Of a stretch of 64,000 nt of DNA, positions 43,690-51,982 are shown piece by piece. The stretch is from the NCBI RefSeq assembly GCF_018309085.1, contig NZ_CP070502.1, forward strand, positions 3,914,258-3,978,257, in the 5' to 3' direction. This DNA is from Sporosarcina sp. Marseille-Q4063 (GTDB taxonomy: Bacteria; Bacillota; Bacilli; Bacillales_A; Planococcaceae). The notes under the pieces are model-generated. The model was not told the origin of the DNA. It searched no databases and worked only from the letters and a program-made list of their open reading frames with translations. Position 1 is the first letter of the stretch. Each line of letters begins with the position of its first letter. The translations under genes were made by a program, and so were the position numbers.

Positions 43690-44620
43690 GATTTTCTTTT
43701 GTTCGTTCTTTTTACTACTAATAATCGTGGTGGGGGGCTCATGGATTTATCATTCATTCGCAATGAAAAAAGAAATCGCTTCAACTCCGCCACCAGGAAA
43801 GATGGTTGATGTGAATGGTCATGCGATGCACGTTTATTCGGAGGGTGACGGTGAACAAACAATCGTATTCTTGTCGGGTGCTGGGACGAGTGCGCCTGTC
43901 CTCGATTTCAAGCCGCTTTGGTCGGCATTATCACCGAAGTATACGGTAGCGGTTGTAGAAAAAGCTGGATACGGTTGGAGTGAGACTGTTGAAGTATCAA
44001 GGGGGATTGACGTTATTCTCGAGGAAAGTCGAAGCGCGCTTCAAGTTGCGGATATTCCACCGCCTTATATATTGGCTGCACATTCGATGTCTGCACTAGA
44101 AGCAATCCGATGGGCACAAAAGTATCCAGATGAAGTTACGGCAATTATAGGACTTGACCCTGCAGTGCCGGAAGTCTACGATGTGCTACCTATTCCTTCA
44201 TCAATTTCAATGGCAGCCGCCGCTGTTTTCGCGCGAACTGGAATGATTCGATTGGTACCACCGATTGTTAATAATTCAGCTGCAGTTAAGTCGGGTCATT
44301 TATCCGAAGAGGATATGGCAACCTATCGATCATTGCTCTATAGAAGAACACTTACTTCTAACATGATTGAAGAAGCGAAACAAGTTCAAACGAACGCGGG
44401 AAAGGTAAAAGAATCGGGTGTTCCAGTTGAAGTTCCGATGTATTTTTTCATCTCAGACGGGAATGAAGTCGGTATTTCGAATTGGCAAGAGATACTTACA
44501 AACTACGTTGGTCAACTTGAACACGGTCAGTATTTGTTAATGGATGTCGGACATTATGTCCATGCGTGGGAACCTGAGTTGATTGCAGAGGAAATTGATG
44601 ACTTCATCAATTCAAACTAA
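43673..44620 (+). CDS. Alpha/beta hydrolase with N-terminal membrane anchor
   Basis: A 315-residue hydrolase. Residues 5-28 form a membrane anchor or uncleaved signal, so the catalytic domain is outside the membrane. The fold is supported by FLSGAGTSAPVLDFKPLW (oxyanion loop), VVEKAGYGWS, the nucleophile elbow AAHSMSALEA with Ser near residue 138, and the His in VGHYVHAWEPE. The elbow deviates from the canonical GxSxG (AHSMS), which may narrow specificity. The gene overlaps the preceding GNAT by 17 bases. Substrate unknown. Confidence 0.83.
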   Translation: MKRVIKIFFCSFFLLLIIVVGGSWIYHSFAMKKEIASTPPPGKMVDVNGHAMHVYSEGDGEQTIVFLSGAGTSAPVLDFKPLWSALSPKYTVAVVEKAGYGWSETVEVSRGIDVILEESRSALQVADIPPPYILAAHSMSALEAIRWAQKYPDEVTAIIGLDPAVPEVYDVLPIPSSISMAAAAVFARTGMIRLVPPIVNNSAAVKSGHLSEEDMATYRSLLYRRTLTSNMIEEAKQVQTNAGKVKESGVPVEVPMYFFISDGNEVGISNWQEILTNYVGQLEHGQYLLMDVGHYVHAWEPELIAEEIDDFINSN

Positions 44621-44746
44621 GACTGAGGGGGTTTGACATGAAAATGAGTACACGAATGAATTCATATTATGCATTGATTTTACCTTTTTTAACTGACATG
44701 GAAAAAGGTTTAGAAAATAAAGTTTTCACAGAGGGAAGGTCAATAA

Positions 44747-44914
44747 ATGGATTTGTTTTATGTAATATTACTTGTCGCATCTATTCTAGCATTATTTTTC
44801 GCACTTATTCTGTCAATCCGTGATTTGATTAGAAAAACGAACAAAAATATTGTTGAACAAACGAAAGAAATCAAACAACTTCGGGAGGATCTAACACAGT
44901 TTAGCAAAAAGTAG
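44747..44914 (+). CDS. Small membrane protein with coiled-coil tail
   Basis: A 55-residue protein. MDLFYVILLVASILALFFAL forms one helix, followed by a basic turn (RDLIRKTNKN) and an amphipathic coiled-coil tail. AGGGAAGG lies 8-10 bases before ATG 44747. Another small frame (from 44638) overlaps it in a different phase and has its own GAGGGGGT site, but only this one continues to a clean stop with a plausible fold. Function unknown. Confidence 0.6.
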   Translation: MDLFYVILLVASILALFFALILSIRDLIRKTNKNIVEQTKEIKQLREDLTQFSKK

Positions 44915-44961
44915 TACAAGGAAGACACTATATGGCTTTATTTCAAATGAGGGAGTTTTTC

Positions 44962-45522
44962 ATGAAGATTAGTACAGAAAAAGAAATCACCGCAATCATT
45001 CAACAGGATAAATGGATGATGAATTTACTGAAAGCTACAAGTTCGCTTAATTTACCTGATTGGTGGATATGTGCCGGATTTGTTCGTGCTAAAATTTGGG
45101 ATGTGTTGCATGGTTTTGATGAAAGAACGCCAACTCCCGATATTGATGTGATCTATTACGATCCAATAAATATTGATGAGAAAACAGAAAAGAATTTTGA
45201 GAAAGCGCTTAAGGAGTTACTTCCAACGATTCCATGGTCGGTAAAAAACCAAGCAAGGATGCATGTTGCGAATAATATCCCACCCTATAGTTCGGCTGTC
45301 GATGCAATTTCTAAATTCCCTGAGATAGCAACGGCTTTAGGTGTCAAGCTAGATGATGAAAACAATGTCCGATTAACAGCACCCCATGGAATTGATGAAG
45401 TTGTAAATATGGAAGTGAATCCGACGCCTTATTTTAGGGAATCAAAGGGCAGGATGCTGATCTTTGAAAAAAGGTTAAGAGATAAGAACTGGCAAGCCAT
45501 ATGGAAAAGGATCAAAGTTTAA
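44962..45522 (+). CDS. Nucleotidyltransferase-like protein (DUF925/NTP_transf_6)
   Basis: A 186-residue soluble protein. The family pattern is clear: WWICAGFVRAKIWDVLHGF (near residue 35), TPTPDIDVIYYDP with the two acidic residues of a nucleotidyltransferase, and WSVKNQARMHVANNIPPYSSAVDAISKFPE. Related proteins are annotated as nucleotidyltransferases of unknown substrate. ATG 44962 follows GAGGGAG; a longer frame starting 30 bases upstream lacks a site. A second beta-clamp gene follows directly, with 26 bases between. Confidence 0.83.
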   Translation: MKISTEKEITAIIQQDKWMMNLLKATSSLNLPDWWICAGFVRAKIWDVLHGFDERTPTPDIDVIYYDPINIDEKTEKNFEKALKELLPTIPWSVKNQARMHVANNIPPYSSAVDAISKFPEIATALGVKLDDENNVRLTAPHGIDEVVNMEVNPTPYFRESKGRMLIFEKRLRDKNWQAIWKRIKV

Positions 45523-45548
45523 GTTGGACGCTAATTGGGAGGGGTATT

Positions 45549-46679
45549 ATGGAATTCACAGTGAATTATTCTTTGTTTGCAAGTGCAGTGTCGGAGATCA
45601 ACAAAGTTGTTTCATCAAAGAGCGTTATTCCGATACTTTCTGGAATTAAAATCGAAACCAATCAAAATGGCCTGAAGTTAACAGGAAGTAACTCAGATAT
45701 TATTTTAGAAAGGACAATCCCTTTGCATATAGAAGGTAAAGCCGTAGTGCAAATTAGTGAGTATGGCGGGACGGTTGTCTTATCAAAATATCTGAATGAA
45801 ATCGTAAAAAAACTACCAAAAGATATTTGTATCAAAACAGCGCATAACGATTCGATTACACTAAAATCAGGAGATATTGAAACAAAACTGAAAGGATTTA
45901 AATCTAGTGACTTTCCAAAGGTCCCAGAGATGAATCATGACAAGTTCGTGAAAGTTCCTTTTGGAAAATTAACGAAGGCTATAAATCAAACTGCTTTTGC
46001 GGTTTCTAAAAGTGAAAGTAAACCTATTTTAACTGGTGTCAAGTTGGAGTTTGGAAATAAAAAACTTAGTTGCACTGCAACAGACTCCCATAGATTAGCG
46101 CGTCAAGAAATACATATAGATACAGAGGTACAAGAATCATTCGTTGTTCCAAGTACTAGTTTGTCAGAATTGATCAACCTTAAAGAAAGTGATTCTGCAA
46201 TTGTAGATATTTATTATACAAATAATTTTATCGCCTTCAAAACTGTGAACAGAATCCTCTATTCTAGGTTGATTGATGGTATCTATCCTAATGCGCAGTC
46301 TTTGATCCCAATAGAACCAAAGTCAATAGTAACTTTAGAGACCCAGTTATTAATTGATGGCATTGCCAGAGCTTGTGTATTTTCAACCGAGTGGAAATAT
46401 AATAATGTCCAACTGGAAATTGTGGATGATGCGACGATCAAAATATCATCGAATTCAACCGAAGTTGGGATGATAGAGGAATTTCAAAAAACCTTAAAAT
46501 TTGATGGTGAAAGCGATATTCGAATGTCATTTGATGGTAGAACAGTTCTCGATGCATTAAAAAGAATACCAGAAGAACATGTAACGATAAGTTTATTTGG
46601 TTCGATGAAGCCGATTGTTATTAAACCACGCGAAAGTTCAAATTGCTTTCATTTAATTTCTCCGGTGCGGACAAATTGA
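45549..46679 (+). CDS. DNA polymerase III beta-clamp paralogue (second DnaN)
   Basis: A 376-residue sliding-clamp homologue. Three clamp domains are suggested by conserved blocks: SVIPILSGIKIE near residue 25, KGFKSSDFPKVPEM near 125, KPILTGVKLEF and TATDSHRLARQEI near 165-185, VVPSTSLSELINL, and the terminal HLISPVRTN that corresponds to the LILPVRTY end of DnaN. It is not in the usual dnaA-dnaN location, so it is a paralogue. Divergence is high (e.g. a Leu/Ile-to-Ser change in the terminal motif). GGGAGGGG precedes ATG 45549. It may load on DNA for special polymerases or be a remnant of an acquired element. Confidence 0.88.
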   Translation: MEFTVNYSLFASAVSEINKVVSSKSVIPILSGIKIETNQNGLKLTGSNSDIILERTIPLHIEGKAVVQISEYGGTVVLSKYLNEIVKKLPKDICIKTAHNDSITLKSGDIETKLKGFKSSDFPKVPEMNHDKFVKVPFGKLTKAINQTAFAVSKSESKPILTGVKLEFGNKKLSCTATDSHRLARQEIHIDTEVQESFVVPSTSLSELINLKESDSAIVDIYYTNNFIAFKTVNRILYSRLIDGIYPNAQSLIPIEPKSIVTLETQLLIDGIARACVFSTEWKYNNVQLEIVDDATIKISSNSTEVGMIEEFQKTLKFDGESDIRMSFDGRTVLDALKRIPEEHVTISLFGSMKPIVIKPRESSNCFHLISPVRTN

Positions 46680-46719
46680 AATAAATATATTAATACTATA
46701 AATAAAGGGAGATTTTGAA

Positions 46720-47163
46720 ATGAATGAAGCAGCAAAAAGCTATTGGGATGAATACTGGAAGGGTGGAGAGAAACCTACTCATGTTAGCGCATGGATGTTT
46801 GGTGTGTCGCCAGATGAACTTGCACAACTTGTAATAGGGGGAAAGAAAACTGCAACCTGTTCTGGTCATGTTTTTTATGAATTGGAAAATGAGCCTTTGC
46901 CCAAAGTTGGCGAATACAGCATAATTTTAAATAGTGATGAACAGCCAGTCGCGATGATCAAAATTGTTGAAGTCACAATTGTACCGATGAATGAAGTGTC
47001 GGAAGAATTCGCGGTTGCTGAGGGCGAAGGTCCGTATGAATATTGGAAATCGGCTCATGAGGAATTCTTCACAAGTGAATTACGAACAGTTGGACTTGAG
47101 TTTAGTGAGGACATGCTACTCGTTTGCGAAAGATTTACGCTAATCGATGTAAAAGGACAGTAA
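46720..47163 (+). CDS. ASCH domain protein (first copy)
   Basis: A 147-residue ASCH-domain protein: MNEAAKSYWDEYW, MFGVSPDELAQLVIGGKKTATCSGHVFYE with the conserved G-K-K-T-A-T motif, then GEYSIILNSDEQPVAMIKIVEV and FSEDMLLVCERFTLID. ASCH domains resemble RNA-binding PUA folds; some members cleave or bind RNA or act on modified nucleosides. A close paralogue lies 0.9 kb downstream. GGGAGA precedes ATG 46720. Confidence 0.85.
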   Translation: MNEAAKSYWDEYWKGGEKPTHVSAWMFGVSPDELAQLVIGGKKTATCSGHVFYELENEPLPKVGEYSIILNSDEQPVAMIKIVEVTIVPMNEVSEEFAVAEGEGPYEYWKSAHEEFFTSELRTVGLEFSEDMLLVCERFTLIDVKGQ

Positions 47164-47183
47164 TGTATTGAAAGAAATAATTA

Positions 47184-48026
47184 ATGTGGAATATAGAGTT
47201 GCATAGAATGACGTTAACAACTAGATTAGAAAAATACATAGAAGGTACCCTCATCGAACTTCAAAGGGAAGATCAAGATGAAATGTTAATTCAAATTGGC
47301 AATCCGGATAGTTATCTTAGAGATGAATTGATTTATCAAAGTTATGGAAAGATGATTTTTTCGCATCAATTAAATGCGTGTGAGCTTGATACACTATTGT
47401 TTCGACTTAAACAGGATAATAATTTGTTCCATGGGATTGGTGAGTCTGGAACTGATTCAGTATTCAAACGCTCATTTTCTGCATTGGTTATTGCTGCGAT
47501 TATAGAGTATGACAATGTAATACGACAATTGGATAATCATACAATCCTAGATACGGTGGTAAAAGTTGCCGATTATATGATTGCCGAAAAAGATACAAGG
47601 GGATTCATTGAAGGGAAAGGATGGGCACATTCGATTGCCCATGGCGCAGATGTATTGGAAGCCTTGGCAAAACATCCAGAAATAAATAATGAAGGTATTA
47701 CAAAAATCCTTAATGCAATTGAACATTCACTGTTAAGACAAGTGAATTATTTGGATGAAGAAGAGGATCGACTGGCTATAATAATCCCTTCATTATTAAT
47801 GATGCAAGATACTGAAAAGGAAATCCAATTATGGATTGGCAACATAAGGGAAGTAGTCGAAACTCGACTGGATGAAAATATAGGACTAATCGGAGCTTAT
47901 CACACTCAAAGAACAGTTAAGAATTTTTTGAAGTCAGTTTATCTGATTTTGAGGTCTAAAGAACAAGGTGGGAAAGTGAACAACGATGTTTTTAAAATTC
48001 TTGAAAAATGGATGTACCTTCGTTAG
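47184..48026 (+). CDS. DUF2785 family protein
   Basis: A 280-residue helical soluble protein, recognised as DUF2785 by SYGKMIFSHQLNACELDTLLFRLKQDNN, SVFKRSFSALVIAAII near residue 95, and GWAHSIAHGADVLEALAKHP near residue 150. The repeated helical pairs resemble HEAT-like or TPR-like folds. Function unknown. No good ribosome site is seen, so the start (ATG 47184 or 47208) is uncertain. It lies between two ASCH genes in the same direction. Confidence 0.78.
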   Translation: MWNIELHRMTLTTRLEKYIEGTLIELQREDQDEMLIQIGNPDSYLRDELIYQSYGKMIFSHQLNACELDTLLFRLKQDNNLFHGIGESGTDSVFKRSFSALVIAAIIEYDNVIRQLDNHTILDTVVKVADYMIAEKDTRGFIEGKGWAHSIAHGADVLEALAKHPEINNEGITKILNAIEHSLLRQVNYLDEEEDRLAIIIPSLLMMQDTEKEIQLWIGNIREVVETRLDENIGLIGAYHTQRTVKNFLKSVYLILRSKEQGGKVNNDVFKILEKWMYLR

Positions 48027-48075
48027 AAGTAATAAATTCTAAAATTGTCTAATGATGAAAAGGGGATTAAAGAAG

Positions 48076-48519
48076 ATGAATGAAGCAGCACAAACATATT
48101 GGAATGAATATTGGGAGGATGGAGAGAAACCAATCTCAGTTAGTTCGGGTATGTTTGGCGATACACCGGATTTACTTGCCCAGCTAGTTATTTCTGGTAT
48201 GAAGACAGCGACTTGTTCAGGTTATGTTTTCTACGAGATGGATAATACTCCATTGCCGACTACCGATGATTACTTTATTATTTTGAATCATAAAGAACAG
48301 CCAGTTGCTATTATTAAGACTGTTGAGGTAACGCTTATTCCAATGAATGAAGTGACAGAAGAATTTGCGATTGCTGAAGGGGATGGTTCTTATGAGAATT
48401 GGATATCGATTCATAAGAGGTATTTCACAGGTGAGTTACAAAAAGTTGGACTTGAATTTAGTGAGGACATGCTTCTTGTTTGCGAGCGATTTACGTTAAT
48501 TGATGTAAAGGCCAAATAA
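48076..48519 (+). CDS. ASCH domain protein (second copy)
   Basis: A 147-residue paralogue of the protein encoded at 46720, equal in length and alignable end to end without gaps, roughly two thirds identical by eye. It keeps GMKTATCSGYVFYE and the C-terminal GLEFSEDMLLVCERFTLIDV. AAAAGGGG lies about 10 bases before ATG 48076. The arrangement ASCH-DUF2785-ASCH suggests a local duplication followed by divergence. Function as for the first copy. Confidence 0.85.
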   Translation: MNEAAQTYWNEYWEDGEKPISVSSGMFGDTPDLLAQLVISGMKTATCSGYVFYEMDNTPLPTTDDYFIILNHKEQPVAIIKTVEVTLIPMNEVTEEFAIAEGDGSYENWISIHKRYFTGELQKVGLEFSEDMLLVCERFTLIDVKAK

Positions 48520-48760
48520 ACAAAAAGAAATTATATTGAGCAAAAATTATAGTATTAGATCTAGGTGAATTACAAGTAACTTTAAAAGATAGGTGAGAAA
48601 CGCCCAGACGTTCAGGAAACTGGATAGTTATGTAAGACTTGAATTGATTTCTCGGAACTTTGGAAAGTGGGCGTCTGTTCAAAACAACCTTATACTAGTT
48701 GATGTATTAAAATAGCAATTATCAGCATAAAATTAGTATCGAATATAATGGGGGAATTTT

Positions 48761-49837
48761 GTGCAAACGAAACAAAAAGAAAGAGTAATTTGTTCAATTG
48801 AAAAGTCATTCAAAAGTTTTGTATTGAAAGATAAGAAGTTGAAGAGTGCATTTTTAATGGTTCATTCAGAAAAGAATGATATCCATTTGAACATTGCTGG
48901 AGGGTCCATGAAAAAAAATCAGCCGGCATATATGGCGAGTGTTGGAAAAGTCTTTACGTCAGTTTTGATTAATTTGTTATATGAGAACGATCAATTGTCG
49001 TTCGATGACGGCATTACGAAATACTTAGATCCAATATTGGTCAATAATCTTCATGTTTATAAAGGTAAAGATTATACCGATAGCATTAAAATTAAGCATC
49101 TACTAAATCACACTTCTGGTTTGTCTGATAACTTCTACCTGTTACTAAACAAGCTTTTAGTTGATCGACACTTCAAGATAAGCCCCGAAGAAGCAATTGC
49201 TTGGGGAAAAATACATCAAGACCCACATTTCCCACCAGGTAAAGGATTCAAATATAGCAATACAAACTATCAGCTATTAGGATTAATTATTGAAAAAGTT
49301 AAAGGAATACCTTTTCATATAGCTATGAAACAATATATCTTTGAGCCTCTCGGGATGATGAATTCTTCTGTCCTCCACAATTCTGAGCCATTGGATAAAG
49401 ACACCCAACCCTTGGCGGACTTTTATTTCAATGAAAACAACATCACTAACCACAAAGGATATGCTGACCTTGCCTACGCTGGAGGTAATGTAGTATCTAC
49501 TGGTGAAGATTTATTGAAATTTATAAAAGCGTTAGTAACCTATCAATTGGTGAAACAGGAAACACTCGAGAAAATGATGGACGATAAAGTGAGATATGGT
49601 CTAGGAATTGAGTACGGATATGGCATTATGCAGTTTAAAACAGTTCCACTGCTTATGCCGGAAATTTTTAATGTGTGGGGTCATGCGGGTGCTACAGGCG
49701 CCTATATGTTTTATCACCCGAAAATGGACACCTATCTAATTGGCACGTTTAATGACTTTTCCTATGAGAGAAAAGGTGTCAAATTTATGTTAATGAAAGT
49801 TATAAACCAATTAAAGAAACTGAATGCAGAAATGTGA
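48761..49837 (+). CDS. Serine hydrolase, beta-lactamase/PBP-like class C fold
   Basis: A 358-residue protein of the beta-lactamase superfamily. ASVGKVFTSVLI (near residue 60) holds the Ser-x-x-Lys nucleophile pair. YSNTNYQLLGLIIE (near residue 165) is the Tyr-x-Asn motif. The third box, usually H/K-T/S-G, is probably in the HAGATGAYMFYHP region. There is no signal peptide, so it is likely cytoplasmic and an esterase or peptidase rather than a secreted beta-lactamase (inference). GTG 48761 follows GGGGGAA. The 240 bases before it hold no gene I can support. Confidence 0.82.
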   Translation: MQTKQKERVICSIEKSFKSFVLKDKKLKSAFLMVHSEKNDIHLNIAGGSMKKNQPAYMASVGKVFTSVLINLLYENDQLSFDDGITKYLDPILVNNLHVYKGKDYTDSIKIKHLLNHTSGLSDNFYLLLNKLLVDRHFKISPEEAIAWGKIHQDPHFPPGKGFKYSNTNYQLLGLIIEKVKGIPFHIAMKQYIFEPLGMMNSSVLHNSEPLDKDTQPLADFYFNENNITNHKGYADLAYAGGNVVSTGEDLLKFIKALVTYQLVKQETLEKMMDDKVRYGLGIEYGYGIMQFKTVPLLMPEIFNVWGHAGATGAYMFYHPKMDTYLIGTFNDFSYERKGVKFMLMKVINQLKKLNAEM

Positions 49838-49901
49838 TTTGTCGAGTATTAGAAATCGATGCATCTTAGGTTAGGAGGTAACTAGTATAAAAATTATTCG
49901 G

Positions 49902-50228
49902 ATGAATGAAATAAAAGGTAAAAGCATCACGCAATATGACTCAAAGATGATTATGCGCAAAATTTTAATGACCGATAAGTCAACTCATGTTGGAATTATG
50001 CAATTAGATAAGGGGGGAATTGTTGGCTATCATGATGCTACAGTTCCGCAAATACTGCTAATTATTGAAGGCGAGGGATGGGTTCGAAGCGGTACAAGTC
50101 GAAAAGTGAGAGTCGTCGCTGGAGACGCGGTACTATGGGAGACAGGAGAGGGGCATGAAACAACTTCCGAGATGGGATTGAAAGCGATTGTCATTGAATC
50201 GGAGGGTTTGGAAATCAGTTCGTTTTAG
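49902..50228 (+). CDS. Cupin-domain protein
   Basis: A single-cupin protein of about 108 residues (VGIMQLDKGGIVGYHDATVPQILLIIEGEGWVRSG...VAGDAVLWETGEGHET). The metal-binding histidines are few (HD in the first box, GHE in the second). A perfect AGGAGGT at 49874-49880 is not 5-12 bases from ATG 49902 but about 6 bases from an in-frame ATA at 49887, where relatives would start (M)KIIRMNEIKG. Either ATA is used, or an ATG was lost or misread. ATG 49902 is the conservative start. Confidence 0.75.
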   Translation: MNEIKGKSITQYDSKMIMRKILMTDKSTHVGIMQLDKGGIVGYHDATVPQILLIIEGEGWVRSGTSRKVRVVAGDAVLWETGEGHETTSEMGLKAIVIESEGLEISSF

Positions 50229-50242
50229 AAAGGGATGAAGTT

Positions 50243-50557
50243 ATGCTGTATCGTCGGAAAACTTATCAGATCGAACCATCCTTGTATGAAACATTTACAC
50301 ATTTCTTTCACACATATTTGCTCCCCAATCAATTGACGAATGGTGCTCAATTGATTGGGAGGTGGGTCAATGAAGAGCGAACAGAAATCATGGCTATGTG
50401 GAAGTATGCAGATAGAGCTCATTATGAAGCGATAGACGCTGCTATCAGGGATTCAGAATTGCATGTAGAAGCGCAAACCTATCGGAAAACACTGCCTCCT
50501 TTATTTTTATCGTCAAACGAGGAATTTTTTATTTCTACCGGTGATTACGAGCAATAG
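50243..50557 (+). CDS. NIPSNAP-like/dimeric alpha-beta barrel protein
   Basis: A 104-residue soluble protein. The pattern MLYRRKTYQIEPSLYETFTHFFHTYLLPNQLTNGAQLIGRWV...EIMAMWKYADRAHYEAID is the ferredoxin-like dimeric barrel seen in NIPSNAP and ABM-type proteins. The reaction, if any, is unknown. GAAAGGGATGAAG precedes ATG 50243, and it lies 14 bases after the cupin gene. Confidence 0.72.
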   Translation: MLYRRKTYQIEPSLYETFTHFFHTYLLPNQLTNGAQLIGRWVNEERTEIMAMWKYADRAHYEAIDAAIRDSELHVEAQTYRKTLPPLFLSSNEEFFISTGDYEQ

Positions 50558-50657
50558 ATACAAGATCCTTTACATCCGAAAACAAAGTGTACCTAAATCG
50601 GAGCATAAATAATTCTTACTAGCATTTATAATAAGGAATAATTTATCACTTAGGGGG

Positions 50658-51122
50658 ATGAATGAAATAGATAAATCATGTTTCATTTGCGATAAACATG
50701 CAGGGCTGATCACAACAGAAGGGGTAATGGTCTATGAGGATGATTATGTTTATGTCGGTCATATAGATTATAATGGGGAGCAAGGTTATTTAGGGCATCT
50801 TATGATTGACTTGAAAAGACACGCGCCTACACTTGGGGATATGACGTTGAAAGAAGCGAAGTCATTCGGTGTAATAGTTGCTAGAGTTAGTAAGGCATTA
50901 ATGGTGAGTGAAGGTGCTGAACATATCTATTCATTAGTTTCGGGAAATTCGGTACCACATTTACACATGCATATCGTTCCGCGCTATCCGGATACTCCTA
51001 AGCAGTTTTGGGGTCCAATGTCGGTTCATGAGTGGTCAAAGGCGCCAATAGGTGGAAAAGTCGAAACTTCAGAATTATGTTTACGGATAAAAACGTATTT
51101 GGAAACATATGCCCATGAATAA
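50658..51122 (+). CDS. HIT family protein
   Basis: A histidine-triad nucleotide hydrolase/transferase-type protein of 154 residues. The HIT motif reads HLHMHIVPRYP near residue 108, preceded by GNSVPHLHMH. The N-terminus SCFICDKHAG has a CxxC metal-type pair as in many HIT proteins. The start ATG 50658 has GGGGG directly in front (no spacer), which is unusual; an ATA at 50667 would have ideal spacing. The end overlaps the next gene by 14 bases. Confidence 0.87.
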   Translation: MNEIDKSCFICDKHAGLITTEGVMVYEDDYVYVGHIDYNGEQGYLGHLMIDLKRHAPTLGDMTLKEAKSFGVIVARVSKALMVSEGAEHIYSLVSGNSVPHLHMHIVPRYPDTPKQFWGPMSVHEWSKAPIGGKVETSELCLRIKTYLETYAHE

Positions 51123-51912
51123 TATTTCATGGGTAGGTAGTGAAAAAGACTTTATCGATGAACGAGATTTCCGATGGATTAATCGTATGGCGGTTGGTCG
51201 TTTTGGTGGAAATTCTTCAGCAGGACAAACAAAAAATGAGGATGCTTGTATTGTTTGGCAAACAGAGGAGTGGGAGTTTGCGGCTATTTTGGATGCACAT
51301 AAAAGTGCTGAAAGTGCTGAGCTAGTCATCCGCACAATTGAGCATAATAAAGAAGCTTTATTGCAGATTCTATCTTTAAAAGGGAATCTGGATTTTATGC
51401 AATTGGAAGGTAAGCTGCTTGAGATTTTTCTATGCGAAGATTTTTTGGATGCATGTAGAAATGTAACGGGGGAAACTGCTTGTCTTATGGTTGTTAGGAA
51501 AGGGAACTACATATGGTGGTTTTCAGTTGGAGATTGTTTAGTTTATTTAATTCATCCGGATTTGATCGCTATGAAGCAATATCAACTAAATCAAAGGCAG
51601 TTTTATGAGTGGGTCGGGCAAGTGAACACTTTTGAAAAGGCAGTGCCTTGTTATAGTTCTGGAACGAGGGAATTAAGAAAAGGGGTAAACCTGATCTTTA
51701 TGACCACTGATGGTTTGGTAGAGTGTCCAGGAGAACCCTACTTAAACCCGCAGAACCTTGTGGAAGCGTTGGATGAAAAGAACCTTGATGAAAGTATTTC
51801 ACAGTTGTTGATAGATATTGAAAGCCGAAATGTACGGGACAGTACGACAATAATATCGTGGGCGATTGAAGTGGGAGAAGAAGGTAGCATTCCGAGTGAT
51901 TTTAAAGATTGA
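51109..51912 (+). CDS. PP2C-like protein phosphatase
   Basis: A 267-residue PPM-family protein. The start of the fold is VGRFGGNSSAGQTKNEDACIVW. The first metal motif reads AAILDAHKSAES, where the usual DGHGG is changed to DAHKS, and the later FMTTDGLVE and SRNVRDSTTIISW supply the other acidic ligands. Metal binding may be altered by the substitution. ATG 51109 overlaps the HIT gene by 14 bases, so the two are coupled. Target unknown. Confidence 0.78.
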   Translation: MPMNNISWVGSEKDFIDERDFRWINRMAVGRFGGNSSAGQTKNEDACIVWQTEEWEFAAILDAHKSAESAELVIRTIEHNKEALLQILSLKGNLDFMQLEGKLLEIFLCEDFLDACRNVTGETACLMVVRKGNYIWWFSVGDCLVYLIHPDLIAMKQYQLNQRQFYEWVGQVNTFEKAVPCYSSGTRELRKGVNLIFMTTDGLVECPGEPYLNPQNLVEALDEKNLDESISQLLIDIESRNVRDSTTIISWAIEVGEEGSIPSDFKD

Positions 51913-51982
51913 TTTTTAGTTAAAACTAGAGTTATTATTGTTACTACTATTATTATTTTTTAAGGAATGGGTTTTGATATTG

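Noticed and set aside
44638..44823. 61-residue frame with a GAGGGGGT site after the hydrolase gene
   Set aside because: The second half overlaps the better supported membrane-protein gene in another phase; the first half may be translated as a leader or be a gene remnant, but I cannot support a product.
48520..48760. Remnant-like coding stretch before the beta-lactamase-fold gene
   Set aside because: A short run reading VRLELISRNFGKW is open for only about 28 codons and has no start; inverted ACGCCCA/TGGGCGT arms are 60 bases apart and weak.
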